NCBI GenBank assembly: GCA_037176905.1
Contig: JBBBWG010005502.1
Span: 1 to 27,895, forward strand
From: Azolla pinnata
Lineage: Eukaryota; Streptophyta; Polypodiopsida; Salviniales; Salviniaceae
Length of the DNA stretch: 27,895 nt
Reading direction: 5' to 3'
Both the position numbers and the translations under genes were made by a program. The notes below the pieces were generated by a model, which was given only the letters and a program-made list of their open reading frames with translations, made no database searches and was not told the origin of the DNA. Shown piece by piece: positions 9,601 through 20,507 of the stretch; the first letter of the stretch is position 1; the number at the start of each line of letters is the position of its first letter.

Positions 9601-12600
9601 TTTACTCAGTTGCAGATAATGAGCAGAATTTTCTGGGGTTTGGCAGCATGTAGCATCTTAATATGTCAGATCAATGAGATCTTTTCTTCTCAGCAGTATG
9701 ATTTGAGACGGGCACGTAATCTTTGTCGACAGATTTTATGAGTTATGCTAGGCCAATGAGAGGAAACAGGTTTTGTTATTTCTTTTAGGAGCAAAAATGT
9801 TCATGTTTCTCTCTTTGTATCAATTTTTATCATTGATTTTAAAGTTCCAATACCACAAGCTTGTACAATACAGTGATTCTCTTATACCATATCTGAGATG
9901 GTCTGCTAAGCTAGCTATGGCTCCTCTTTTCGCTTTTGCCATAGTATAATGTGTTCTGATTGGATAATTTTAGCTTAACATCTTGTATAACTAGAAAAAC
10001 CCTAGGACCTGGGTTTTGTTAAATGTGGGGCTTGAAATTTCTGGAGTTCAGTAACTCGTAGCATGTTTGACTGTCAGAATCTTGTCCATCTGGCTGTACA
10101 ATTTTATGGCATGTGTTCTTTGCCAACTGGCTTCTACAAGGTCTGAGGAATTACATTGTTGATGACATTAATTTTCTGTTTTCTTTTTGAAGTGAAATAT
10201 ACATGTTTCTCTTTGGGTTATTAACTTTATTGGCAATTTCCATGTACAAATTTGTACACATACATTATTTATTCTTCTTTGGTATTTGAGATGGTGTGTT
10301 CAGTTAAGTAGTACTCCACTTTCAGCCTTGGCTGCAAAACAGATCGTTCTGATTTTGGCTTGCTTTCTTGTATACCAGAAAAATTTAGGACCTGGATTCT
10401 CTAATTTTGGTAGCTTGCATCATTTAAACCTGTTCAGGCCAATCGCAACTTGTTCTTTGCCAAAAATTTTACAAGGCCTCCCGGACACAGCAATACATTC
10501 ATCATATTGTTGATAATGAAATTTTTTTTCTTTCTTCTACGAGGCAAACTGCTTAATTTTTGTTTTACGATATTAACTTTGTTGCTTATTCCAAACATCA
10601 TGAGCTCGAAGGAATACAATATTTGATATTTCAGATGGTCCCTTTTCAGTTAGGTAGTATTCCATGTGTGTCTTGGCTGCAATTTCTTCTGTTCTATAGG
10701 ATAGAGTTTTGCTTGCCTTCATAGTATAATCATTTTTCTTTTTGTTTCTGAAAGTTAATTTGTGCAAAGTCTGTCTCTCGTATCATAATTTGTCAAGATA
10801 GAAAACTCTCTGAGCTTGGTGTTTGGTACAATAATGGCTTTGGTTGTACGGCCAGATTATGAATATTAGACTTGTTCTTCTGATGGTCAGGGAAGTACCC
10901 ACCCCAAGTATTTAGTGCTTTTGTGTCTATATTAACTTCTGATGTTGAAGGAGGTGAGCACCTTGAAAATGGTGTCTCTTCATGCTTGTTTCTCCAGCTT
11001 TCTGAATCTATTCATTTGCATACATACCTCGTCAAGAGATGAATGGTTATGCTGAGAGTTGCATTAGGGTAAGCAGATATTCATTTCAATGATTATTATC
11101 CTTGGGTGACTACCTGCAGGCAATTGGAATAGTTGTTTCTGATACACATGATAATGCGAAAAAGGCTGCTCAAAAAGTAAAAGTCAGCTATGAGGAACTT
11201 CCTGCAGTTCTAAGCATTGAGGATGCTATCAAAGTAGGATCCTTCCATCCTAATACACATCGTGTTCTTGAAAAGGGTGAAGTAGATGCTTTTTTTGCGA
11301 GTGAGAAATATTACCATGTAGTTGAAGGGAGTGTGAGGATGGGTGGACAGGAGCACTTTTATCTAGAACCTAACTGTTCTCTTGTTTGGACATCTGATGG
11401 TGGCAATGAAGTACATATGATTTCTTCAACTCAGGTTTGCCTTTGAGTACTTTTTGAGTTCATTGTTTTTATAGGTAACTTTCAAATAGTTATTATCTAA
11501 TGGTGTCAATAGGCACCGCAAAAGCACCAAAGCTATATATCTCATGTACTAGGGATACCGATGAATAAAGTTGTTTGCAAGACAAAACGAATTGGTGGTG
11601 GCTTTGGCGGTAAAGAAACGAAGTCAGCTTTTATTGCAGCAGCAGCTGCAGTGCCTGCATATCTTCTTAAGCGACCTGTAAAGTTAACCCTAGATAGAGA
11701 CGTCGATATGCTGATCACAGGACAAAGGCACCCCTTTCTTGGAAAATATAAGGTTAGTAACATAAAATGGATAGGGAAATTTTTTTATTTTATAATAATC
11801 TTTTTCTTCTCTGTATGTTCATAGGTGGCATTTACAAATGATGGCAAGATTCTGGCTTTAGATCTGGAAATTTACAATAATGGTGGAAATTCTCTAGATC
11901 TGTCCCTCTCAGTCTTGGAAAGAGCAATTTTTCATTCAGACAATGTCTATGCAATTCCTAATGTGAGAATAACTGGGAGAGTGTGCTATACAAATTTGGC
12001 CAGCAATACGGCATTCCGGGGATTTGGTGGTCCTCAAGGTATGCTTATTGCTGAGAATTGGATCGAGAACATTGCACGCACCCTGCAAAAATCACCTGAA
12101 GAAATTAGGGTGAGTGTGTACTTCGATTCACATATGATTTCTTAATATTTCTATATTTGAGTAAGCACTTTTAAAGCTCGTGTATTAAAACATTCCCTTG
12201 ACAGTGATCATAGTGATGACTGCTTCAGTTTATTGATAAAAGTTTTTAATTGTTTGAAGTGGTTCCATTTCATGAATTATTCAAAGTTTGTTTAGACTGT
12301 CTTGCTTCATTTTTCATTAAATTGTACTGTAAAAATGTCAATTTGGAAGATGTTGATATAGCCCACCAACATAGTTAAATATATAAATCCTTTGCCATAC
12401 TAATCAAGTACACGTGGCAAAGCATAATGTCATTCCTGTTGTAGTTGTCTTTGTGGTGGCTCATTTAACTAATGGTATCTGACTTTATAGGAATTGAACT
12501 TCCAAGGAGAGGGCTATGAATTACATTATGGTCAAATTCTTGAGCATAACACAATTCAGCGTTTATGGGATGAACTGAAGGCGTCCTGCGAATTTGAACA

Positions 12601-15415
12601 CAGGAAAGCTGAAGCCGTTTCCTTCAATAATGACAATAAGTGGAGAAAACGTGGTGTTGCAATGATACCAACAAAATTCGGGATATCTTTCACTGCAAAG
12701 TTCATGAATCAGGTCTCACTTTGTTTCATTTTCGCCATGCAAATATATTGGGGGAATATAAGCATTGCTCATAATGTTTTCATGCGACGCTTTCATCTCC
12801 TTGGGTCAGGGGCATGAAAATGCTCTTGGGCAAATCTGGTTTACCACTTAAGTGATGCTTACCGGGGTATGATATTTCACTTAGAGAAGTGAAAGTTTGA
12901 TCTAATTACTCCTAGTGTGCAATTTTTGTAGAGAGAGCTGGAGACACAATGATTCACTTATTAAAGAATTCCTACTTTTATTTGTAAATGCAGAAACAAT
13001 CCTTTTGATGGTCTAGCCTCATTCCTACACATGTGCGAGAAGATGTCCTTTTCTTCAATTAGGTGGGGTCCGTCTATTTAGACAGTCGCATAGTGCTCAC
13101 TTTTGTTTCTTTAGTCCTCTCCTGGAAAATATTTTCTAATAGGATAAAATTCCTCTATAAGCATTTCATCTATTCTTGAGCACTGAAAATCATCACTTTC
13201 ACTCATTCATAAGTAATTTCTATTGTCCAACACTCTCAAGCATTTAGTATATTGCTAGTGAAGGTCAAATTTTACTGATCCCACCAGGATTTGGATCCAT
13301 TTAACAATTATGATTCTCTATCCCTCCCTTTTTCGGGGGATGTTACGGCCTACTTTTTCTGCTCATGTTCAGGCTGTTGTCAAACTGAAGATGAAGGCCA
13401 TTGAAAGTCTGTTTCTTGATTTTATTAATTTTTCTATTAAAATGTAGAGATATTGCTTGAAATCTTTATGGCTACCAAAGCAGATTACCATTAGGAAACC
13501 CTGTTACGGACCTACAGCTGATTCAAGGTTTTCCTGCTAATTTCATAGGTGTCTGGAACTCTGTAATCATTCATCCTTTTCACGTGTTTACATCCATTAT
13601 GGAAGTATTGATGTGTGATTTCTCTCTTTAATAGAACTAATGAAGTTCTTGACAAACTCTTCTGGTTATCCAGCGTATAAACAATGACCAAAATGTCATG
13701 CATACAGTGACATTGTCACTTGGTAGGGGTTTTGAATAGATCAATTAACTTTCTTGCATCATCATGGACCATTATAATTATGGAATAAAAGCTCATTAGC
13801 TTGTTTGTGTTCAATAGACTTATGCAGTATTATACTAATTAATGTATGATATTGATCTCACTATGGATTATATTCAGTGTATTATGTTAAGCTTGAAATG
13901 TCCTTCAGGGAGGGGCTTTAGTTCAAGTATATACCGATGGAACTGTTCTAGTCACACATGGCGGAGTTGAAATGGGGCAGGGCTTGCATACCAAAGTCGC
14001 CCAGATTGCTGCTACTTCATTCAGCATTCCTTTGAGTTCAGTGTTTATCTCTGAGACGAGCACAGATAAGGTTCAAGAAATTTTGGCAACATGTAACTTT
14101 CCCGAAAATGAATGAATATCTATTTATCATGCTTCAAAAGTATTAAAATGTCAGGTTCCCAATGCTTCGCCAACAGCAGCTTCAGCAAGCTCAGACCTGT
14201 ATGGCCAGGCAGTTCTAAATGCATGCGAAGAAATAAAGTCTCGCATGAAACCTATCGCAGATAAGGGAAAATTTTCATCATTTTCAGAGGTATTTACTCA
14301 TTTGACATAAATAAGTGAATGTTATACTGTAATTTTTTATTCTGACTGTATTTTTTATTTCACGACGTCCTAGTTATGTGAGTATGCTCCTTCCCTTTCA
14401 ATCCTGAAAGTTTATTGTCTTGATGGCTGCAATCAGCATTTAGTATTTGGAACGATCATATCAGAGTTTGCGATACACGTTCAAAACACTCGGTAGTTGT
14501 TTGAATGATAGAAAGCACAAACTAGTATAAATGGTGTTCAAACACTGAAATGTGGAATTTCCGAATCCAGCTGGTGAAGGCTTGCTATTTTCAGCGTGTC
14601 GATTTGTCAGCCCATGGATTTCATGCTACTCCTGATATTGGGTTCGAGTGGAGCAGTGGCAAGGGACGGCCTTTTAGTTACTTCACATTTGGGGTTGCGT
14701 TTGCTGAGGTGGAGGTTGATACCCTCACAGGAGACTTTCAGACTCTAAGGGCTGATATTGTGATGGACATAGGGACATCATTAAACCCTGCTATAGACGT
14801 TGGACAGGTTAATGTTCCTTGCTGCTCAGGATGTTGTGTTCTTTCTTTCTTGTAGCAGAATATAGTCGATGAGATTCTGACGTATTAAAAATGATAGATT
14901 GAAGGAGCTTTTGTGCAAGGAATGGGATGGATAGCACTAGAGGAGGTTAAATGGGGTGATAAAGAGCATCAGTGGATAAAACCAGGGAGCCTCTTCACGC
15001 AGGGTCCAGGAACATACAAACTACCAACAGCCAATGATATTCCTTCTGACTTCAGGATTACCCTTCTCAAGGTTTGTTATCACTATGCTCTGCAAAATTG
15101 TTATTTCCATGTTTTTCTCTAGGCTTTCACACCATCGATGAGATTAAATGTATGTTTGGGACATTTTCTTAGGATGCTCCAAATCTTAAAGCTATCCACT
15201 CATCCAAAGCAGTTGGAGAACCCCCTTTATTTCTTGCATCATCAGTACTTTTTGCTTTAAAGGATGCTATCATGTCATCTCGGAAAGAGCAAGGGCACCA
15301 TGGTTTCTTCATACTCGATAGTCCTGCTACACCGGAAAGAATACGAATGGCTTGTGCAGACCAGTTTACACAAGCATTTGCATCCCCTGATTTCCAGCCA
15401 AAGTTGAGTGTTTAA
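5284..15415 (+). CDS. XDH: Xanthine dehydrogenase, complete 14-exon gene
   Basis: Molybdenum hydroxylase that oxidises hypoxanthine and xanthine to urate with NAD+, normally a cytosolic homodimer in purine breakdown. Exons: 5284-5413, 5899-6001, 6623-6731, 6853-8337, 8426-8668, 11120-11434, 11513-11752, 11825-12109, 12491-12712, 13909-14070, 14155-14289, 14571-14807, 14898-15071, 15173-15415. All introns are GT-AG, the joined frame has no stop, and the product is 1,360 residues (plant XDHs are about 1,360). First 2Fe-2S site: C55, C60, C63, C85. Second: C125, C128, C161, C163. FAD domain: LIVGNTEV at 284-291 and [16 protein letters not shown] near 375. Conserved NAD-side stretch: [12 protein letters not shown] near 448. 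Molybdenum site: Q795, E830 (GGFGGKE), R908 (ERAIFH), E1296 (KAVGEPP). E830 and R908 are kept, which favours XDH over aldehyde oxidase. The first in-frame ATG (5284) matches the family start. Exon ends rest on homology remembered, not on an alignment. Confidence 0.96.
5414..5898 (+). other. XDH intron 1 with imperfect 80-base tandem duplication
   Basis: The intron runs from GTAGAC to a TTTTTTCAG acceptor. It carries two imperfect copies of an about 80-base CAC/CAT-rich segment, at about 5611-5691 and 5692-5762. Each starts near CTGTCG(A/G)TCATGAT and ends in CACATGTTTTA. The first copy holds an expanded CAC run. Confidence 0.8.
6002..6622 (+). other. XDH intron 2 with TA microsatellite
   Basis: GTAAGA donor and GTGTGGCAG acceptor. 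A (TA)n run covers about 6574-6605, close to the acceptor. Nothing else is recognisable. The antisense open frames here are not conserved-looking. Confidence 0.8.
8669..11119 (+). other. XDH intron 5, 2.45 kb, with degenerate tandem repeats
   Basis: This is by far the longest intron of the gene, with a GTAACC donor and a CCTGCAG acceptor. About 9792-10770 contains three diverged direct copies of an about 360-400-base, T-rich, non-coding unit. The first part of the intron (8669-9790) has no element I can name. Confidence 0.8.
9792..10770. repeat. Three diverged tandem repeat units inside XDH intron 5
   Basis: The units start near 9792, 10191 and 10556. Units B and C share TATTAACTTT, then an AGATGGT...TTCAGTTA(A/G)GTAGTA block, then CTTGGCTGCAA. 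Units A and B share CATGTTTCTCT, AGATGGT, TGTTCTGATT and AGGACCTGG. No open frame, terminal inverted repeat or poly-A tail marks them as a known element. Boundaries are approximate and come from reading by eye. Confidence 0.6.
12110..12490 (+). other. XDH intron 8
   Basis: GTGAGT donor and TTTATAG acceptor. AT-rich, with no feature seen inside. Confidence 0.8.
12713..13908 (+). other. XDH intron 9
   Basis: 1.2 kb, GTCTCA donor and TCCTTCAG acceptor. No repeat, transposon end or coding segment recognised. Confidence 0.8.
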
Positions 15416-15590
15416 GGCTGTTGTCATTCCGTTGGTGGTGGTGTTTAGAGTTGGTTTGTGTATATATTTTATATATCTCAGACTCGGTGGTAAATTGGTG
15501 CTAATTTTTTATTCATCTGTTAATACAAGTCTCTATGCATGTGAATAATGTGAGTCCAGACCATCAGTCCTGGTAATCCTGACTGTTGAT

Positions 15591-15812
15591 TGCATCCAAC
15601 CATAAGGATGTTGTCATCCTTTATCGTCTATGATGGATAGATGAGAAGCTGTCAATTTATATACAGAGGTATATGTATGCATGTATATGTATAATGGATA
15701 CATGTATATACATGCATCCAACCTATAAGGATGTTGTCATCCTTTTATCTTCTATAATGGATAGATGCGAAGTCGTCAATTTATATACCGATGTATACGT
15801 ATGCATGTATGC
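15591..15812. repeat. Tandem duplication, about 122-base period
   Basis: GCATCCAACC(T)ATAAGGATG starts both copies, at 15592 and 15714. Each continues through GTTGTCATCC, ATGGATAGATG, GTCAATTTATATAC and GTATGCATGTAT. They differ by a few substitutions and indels. Confidence 0.8.
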
Positions 15813-16014
15813 ATAAATATGTAGGTATGCATGTATGCATATTCAAATAAATATGATGAATGTACAAAAGAGTAAGCACATATACATATACATATGCACA
15901 CAAATGTATAAGCATGTATAAATGTTACATGTGTATGCATAAATATCTATGTATGCTTACATATATAGACATATATAGATGAAGATGCAAGTATGCATAA
16001 TACAAAAGAATAAG

Positions 16015-16017
<3 letters not shown>

Positions 16018-16070
<53 letters not shown>

Positions 16071-16080
16071 NNNNNNNNNN
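16018..16080. repeat. (TA)n(TG)n microsatellite ending in a 10-N gap
   Basis: A TA run from about 16018 passes into TG repeats at 16055-16070 and is followed by ten N (16071-16080). The N count is probably a placeholder, so the true length is unknown. Confidence 0.9.
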
Positions 16081-16207
16081 TTACTTAGCTACTTAAAATG
16101 AACGAATGGAAATCTTGTCAACATGATCTCAACCGTTAGAATAGGAACATCTAAGGTTAAGATTAGTTCTTAATTTATATACTAAGAGGAGTTTGTGGAA
16201 TAACTGC

Positions 16208-16211
<4 letters not shown>

Positions 16212-16264
<53 letters not shown>

Positions 16265-16265
16265 A
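16212..16265. repeat. Second (AT)n(GT)n microsatellite
   Basis: It has the same compound structure as the repeat interrupted by the gap 130 bases earlier. Open frames crossing it are repeat translations. Confidence 0.9.
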
Positions 16266-16598
16266 TAGCACAAGGTATCGGCTTGTTGACAATGTATCAA
16301 CTTGTTGATACGCTATTTGGTGTAAAATTTGTTCATAAAAACTATTTTTGCAATTCACGTCAACACGTGTATCAATCATTTAACTAACTTTGATGTGACA
16401 TTGATGCGAAAAATATTGCCTAGTTGATGTGTCAAATGTTTTGATTTTTGTTGTTTTTTTTTACGCATGTTCTCCCCGAGTTTGAGGTAGTATTTGACAC
16501 GAGATTGATGTAAGTTGACTCACTTTTTGATGCGAGTTTCATGGTCTGATGTAACCAACAAGTAATTATTATAAAATATTTAAAAATATGATAATATT

Positions 16599-16686
16599 GG
16601 GGGAATTACCAGAAAACGCCTAACCAAAAAAATAATTTTAATGCCTACTCAAATTAAAAATTACAATTTAGCGCTTACCAAAAACT
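16599..16686 (+). repeat. MULE left terminal inverted repeat
   Basis: Pairs with 19700-19795 on the opposite strand. Identity by eye is high, with small indels in the A-rich part. Confidence 0.85.
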
Positions 16687-16862
16687 TAACTTTTAATTAA
16701 TTCATTAACACCCCAATGATGAGAGTATATATATATATATCAATGATCATTATTATAACGTTAATTTTAGGCCTCTAATCCCATCTACCTTATACTCTCC
16801 ATCCAGTCCCTTATTGCTATTGCTACTTCTCTTTCATCCACTCTCACATGATTGCTACTACT

Positions 16863-17015
16863 ACTTCCCGTCCATTCACTCCCATACTATTGCCATTGTT
16901 ACTTCCCTTCCATCCACTCCCATACTATTGCTATTGCCACTGCTACTTCCCTTCCATCCACTCCCATACTATTGCTATTGCCACTGCTACTTCCACTCCA
17001 TTATTATTGCGCCTG
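16863..17015. repeat. 38-44-base minisatellite in MULE leader
   Basis: Units begin ACTTCCC(T/G)TCCAT at 16863, 16901 and 16945, with a shortened unit at 16989. Each is followed by CACTCCCATACTATTGC. Looser TACTTCC words continue to about 17130. The pyrimidine-rich strand is the same as the transposase strand. Confidence 0.75.
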
Positions 17016-17349
17016 TTACTTCCCTTACCTTACTAAGTTACTACTCTATTGATCATTAATCGCTGCTATTGCCACTGCTACTTCCTTCCACTCCATTATT
17101 ATTGCGTCTGCTACTTCCCTTACCTTTTTATCGCCACTAATTCTATTCCTTCCCTTACTATTGTTACGCTTCTTTGTAATCGATTCTATCTTTCTCTTAC
17201 TAATCGTTTTAATCTATCTCTTCCCATATTAATGATGCTTGATCTTACTGCTATTATTTACTGATTGCTTCTTACTTCCTACTATTTTTTAATAGTAGAT
17301 CCCCTTGCTAATCACTTATATTGATTTCTTTGTAGTTATTGTTTCCAAT

Positions 17350-19145
17350 ATGGAGTTTGATGATAGCTTGGTTGATCATCAATCTAATAGTGGTAGTAGC
17401 TCCACCAACAACAGTGGTAGTCATGAAAATAGCAGTGATAGAAGTTCAGACATAGAAGATGCCAAGCTCGAGTCTCTCACAAAAAGGAACTATTCTAGCA
17501 AGAAAGACATTATTTGTGCAATTGTGGAGTACAACAATATGGTAAATTGGGATTACAGAATCACTCAAAATGATGCCAGACGTTACTATGTGCGTTGTAC
17601 AAAGAATACATGCAGCTTTCGAGTGAACTTCAACTTTAACCGGAATACCATCACTTGCTCTTGCACATGATTGTGATATAATATCTACTAATTCTACTTT
17701 GGCTAGAGTTGTACGACTACGTCACTTGGCTTATTTGACTGTAGTGCGCAATTGGATGAATCAAGAAGGGAGGAACGTTGAAACAAGAGGATTACGTCGA
17801 ATATTGTTAAGCATGAGAATGGATGTACCATACATGGTACTGTTTTGAACATTGAAGCACTTATGACATCAAACTTTCCTTACTGATATTGAGCAATATC
17901 AATTCTTATCGATATATATCAAGGCACTTGAAAATAGTGGTCATTGTACTATCATTGAATGTGACAACAATAAGTTTTTGTGTTTAGCAATCACATATTG
18001 GGAAGGCATGCGAGTATTTGAGGCTTATGCTCGACGTGGCTTACAATTAGATGCTACATTTATAGAAAAACTCAATTGGAGGCACATTACTCATTGCTTG
18101 TGTGAAGGATGGCAACAATAATATCATGATTGTTTCTATTGCTGTTGTTGCCATTGAAAAACAAGATAGTTGGAGTTGGTTTTTGCCACATGTTAGAGCC
18201 AATATAAATGTTCTTCCTGTTTTTGTCATTTCAAACCGTGATAAAGGCGTTCTTGCTATGGCAGTATCTCACACCTTCAAGGAAGTGCCTCATTTTTTTT
18301 GCTTTCACCATTTGATGGACAACTTCAATGCTCGCTTTAAGAATCGAGAGTTGAAGAAGGCGTGGGGTATAGCAAACGCTGAAAATGAGCAACAATTTGT
18401 ACAAGATATTATGGTAATGCATAAATTAACCCACTATCAATTTCTTGGCTTGAGGATGTAGGCTTTGAGAAGATAATTATGCCAATATAGCCCTGTATGC
18501 AGGTATGACATTATTACTTCTAATAATGTTTAAAGTGTTAATAGCAGGTTTCGACATGTACGTAAATTACCTATTTTGGAATTGTTAATGGAAATGGAGA
18601 AAATATTGACAATAGATCATGCTAGTCGATACGGGAAAGCACAACGATGGAAAACTTTAACTAAATATGGTACAAAGTGTTTGCGAAAAGTCATGGATAA
18701 TACAAGATTACTAAATTGTCAAGCAATTTCAGAATCTGATTATTGTTCAATCACAATTGCAAAGCAAGAGACAATTACAAGTCACATTAGGTAATGGCAT
18801 GTCATGCTCATGTGGACGACTTGCAAAGTATTTATTGCCATGTGCACATGTGATGAGTGCTTCAAAGATGCAAAATCAACGTTGTAACATTATATCCTTA
18901 TTTTGCGCACCACGGACAAAAGAAGTTTACTTGCATGCATATGTAGAGCCAACACAGCCACATCGATTAGTTAATCGAGAGGCGCTATTTCCCGATGGAA
19001 TAGAGCCTCCTCTACTTGGGCGGAGGAGGGGACGCCCACGAAAAAGGTGCATTGAATCACAAATTGCAACACAAGAATTAGAGGTTGTAGCTAATCGAAA
19101 ATATCGTTGTTACTAGGATTTGTTGTGAATTCGGCCATACAAAGC
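17350..19145 (+). pseudogene. MuDR-type (MULE) transposase, frameshifted
   Basis: Would cut and join the MULE ends. It begins at ATG 17350 with an acidic, serine-rich leader. A MuDR DNA-binding-type segment follows (KRNYSSKKDIICAIVEYNN...RRYYVRCTKNTCSFRVNF, to about 17640). The middle is in another frame. The catalytic core spans about 18050-18460: LDATFIEK with the first acidic residue, KDGNNNIMIVSIAVVAIEK, SWSWFLPHV, and NRDKG with the second. A SWIM zinc finger lies at about 18796-18855 (CSCGRLAKYLLPCAH), then a GRPRKR basic motif at about 19030. A CCHC-like knuckle (CCEFGHTKPHC, about 19120-19152) lies past a stop and a frameshift. At least three frame changes (near 17660, 18075 and 18460-18570) make this copy inactive. 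Confidence 0.85.
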
Positions 19146-19377
19146 CTCACTGCCCTTGTGCTGAGCAATGAAAGATTAATTGCCGCCAGCGATCCTTCGC
19201 AGGGTCCAGACCGTCCTCATTCTTGTCCAGTGCCATGCTCCTCTTGGAGTGCACCCCTGCATCATGCTTCATCTCTTCACCGCTCTTGCTTTTGTTGTTG
19301 CTCGCTTTGCTCACCTTGCTCACCTTATTGTTGTAGCTACCATAGCCTCTGACAACCGCCATAACCTTTGATAGTAG

Positions 19378-19411
19378 CAACAACATCAGCAACAACAGTC
19401 GCAAGGGGAAG

Positions 19412-19445
<34 letters not shown>

Positions 19446-19554
19446 GCAACACCAACACATTAACTTGGTCAACCTTGAAAGAGCAGATGTCCTGCCTGAA
19501 GAACAAGGTGGACGCTCTGAGTTTGAGGAAGTTGAGACAGGAGAGAGAGAATAA
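19378..19554 (+). pseudogene. Glutamine-rich open frame at MULE 3' end
   Basis: A 59-codon open stretch with a CAA run (about 19416-19446) encoding polyglutamine is followed by LVNLERADVLPEEQGG. It has no ATG at its start and a stop just before it. It could be the out-of-frame tail of the transposase gene or unrelated captured sequence. The complementary strand reads poly-leucine, an artefact of the same repeat. Confidence 0.3.
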
Positions 19555-19699
19555 GCGTTGGCGCAGACAAGGATGGAGCTATGCTATTAGTAGGCAGGGG
19601 ATCGATTAGTAGAGAAGTAGGGGATTAGTAGATATTATAATATCTATTGTGAGAAAAAGGAGGGTGTGATTAAGAAAAGCCAGGCTTCGATTAGCCTTT

Positions 19700-19795
19700 A
19701 TTATTTCTTTTAGTAGGCGCTAAATTGTAGTTTTTAATTTGAGTAGGTGTTAAAATGTAAATTTTTTTTGTTAGGCGTTTTTTGGTAATTCTCCC
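19700..19795 (-). repeat. MULE right terminal inverted repeat
   Basis: Reverse complement of the left terminus. It is followed directly by the 9-base target duplication at 19796-19804. Confidence 0.85.
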
Positions 19796-19804
19796 TATAA
19801 TATT

Positions 19805-20052
19805 AAAAAAAATATGTTTTTATTTTTTAATATACCCTATTTAAAATTATTTAACACTAATTTTATTTTATTTATATTTTTTAAAGAAAAAAAAATATTA
19901 TTAATATTTTTTACGCGATTTAAATCATGAAATTAAATCCATGATTTTTTTTGCTCTCAAAATTGAGAACATATATATCTTCTACAACCTCTTCATCTTA
20001 CAAGTTAAAGAGCTGAGAACTAAGAAAATGAATAAGAAAGTCAAGCTTTCTC

Positions 20053-20092
<40 letters not shown>

Positions 20093-20507
20093 GTTTGTCT
20101 GAGCCTATTCATGTGAGATATTTTCCTTGTTTGTCTGCCTCCTCATGTATGTATTTATGTGTAAATGCTTACTTACCTAAGTGTGAACACATATACACCA
20201 TTACAAACATTTATGCCTACATCTACTATCCCTTGTTTTGTTATCAAAGGAGTAGCTCCCTAGTGGTATTAATATACGTATAAGTATATGTATGAATGCA
20301 TATATCATATGTATATATGTATTATATGTATGAATGCTTCAGATGTATATACATATATATGAATGCATGTTCATTTGTACATGTATTTGTATTAATTTAT
20401 ATTTCTCTTTATATGTATATGTATTAATTCATATTTTCTCCATATGTATATATGTATCAATGTATATTCATTTGCATTATGTATGAATGCATATTCATCC
20501 ATTAGTC
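19805..20507. other. AT-rich spacer with microsatellites
   Basis: Contains a (TA)n run at about 20059-20090 and, from about 20265 to 20500, degenerate ATATGTATGAATGCAT words like those at 15670-16020 on the other side of the MULE. No coding region recognised. Confidence 0.6.

Larger units (their letters stand above)
15416..16598. other. XDH 3' flank with microsatellites
   Basis: The first about 150 bases are probably XDH 3' UTR. No AATAAA is present; AATAAT at about 15543 is a weak candidate. The rest is CATA/TATG-rich sequence, two TA/TG compound microsatellites and an assembly gap. No coding region seen. Confidence 0.6.
16599..19795 (+). mobile_element. Mutator-like element (MULE), complete boundaries
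   Basis: The left terminus is GGGGGAATTACCAGAAAACG. The right terminus, reverse-complemented, is GGGAGAATTACCAAAAAACG. Both continue through CCTAAC, an A-rich run, CCTACTCAAATTAAAAA, TACAATTTAGCGC and C(T)TAC, giving terminal inverted repeats of about 85-90 bases. The flanks are GATAATATT (16590-16598) and TATAATATT (19796-19804), a 9-base target duplication with one mismatch, which is the size expected of Mutator elements. Inside are a decayed MuDR-type transposase, a short minisatellite and a glutamine-codon run. Total length is 3,197 bases. Confidence 0.9.

Noticed and set aside
5284..15415. Aldehyde oxidase instead of XDH
   Set aside because: E830 and R908 of the purine site and the [12 protein letters not shown] stretch are all present. 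Aldehyde oxidases change these.
16182..16387. Open frames on both strands across the AT/GT microsatellite
   Set aside because: They encode YIYIYI/CVCVC runs from the repeat with unconvincing flanks.
16814..17264. Overlapping plus-strand open frames rich in LLLP/YYCYC
   Set aside because: These are three readings of the MULE leader minisatellite and pyrimidine-rich sequence.
19147..19506. 119-codon minus-strand frame with poly-leucine
   Set aside because: The leucine run is the complement of the CAA repeat. The rest has no recognised homology and is antisense to the MULE gene.
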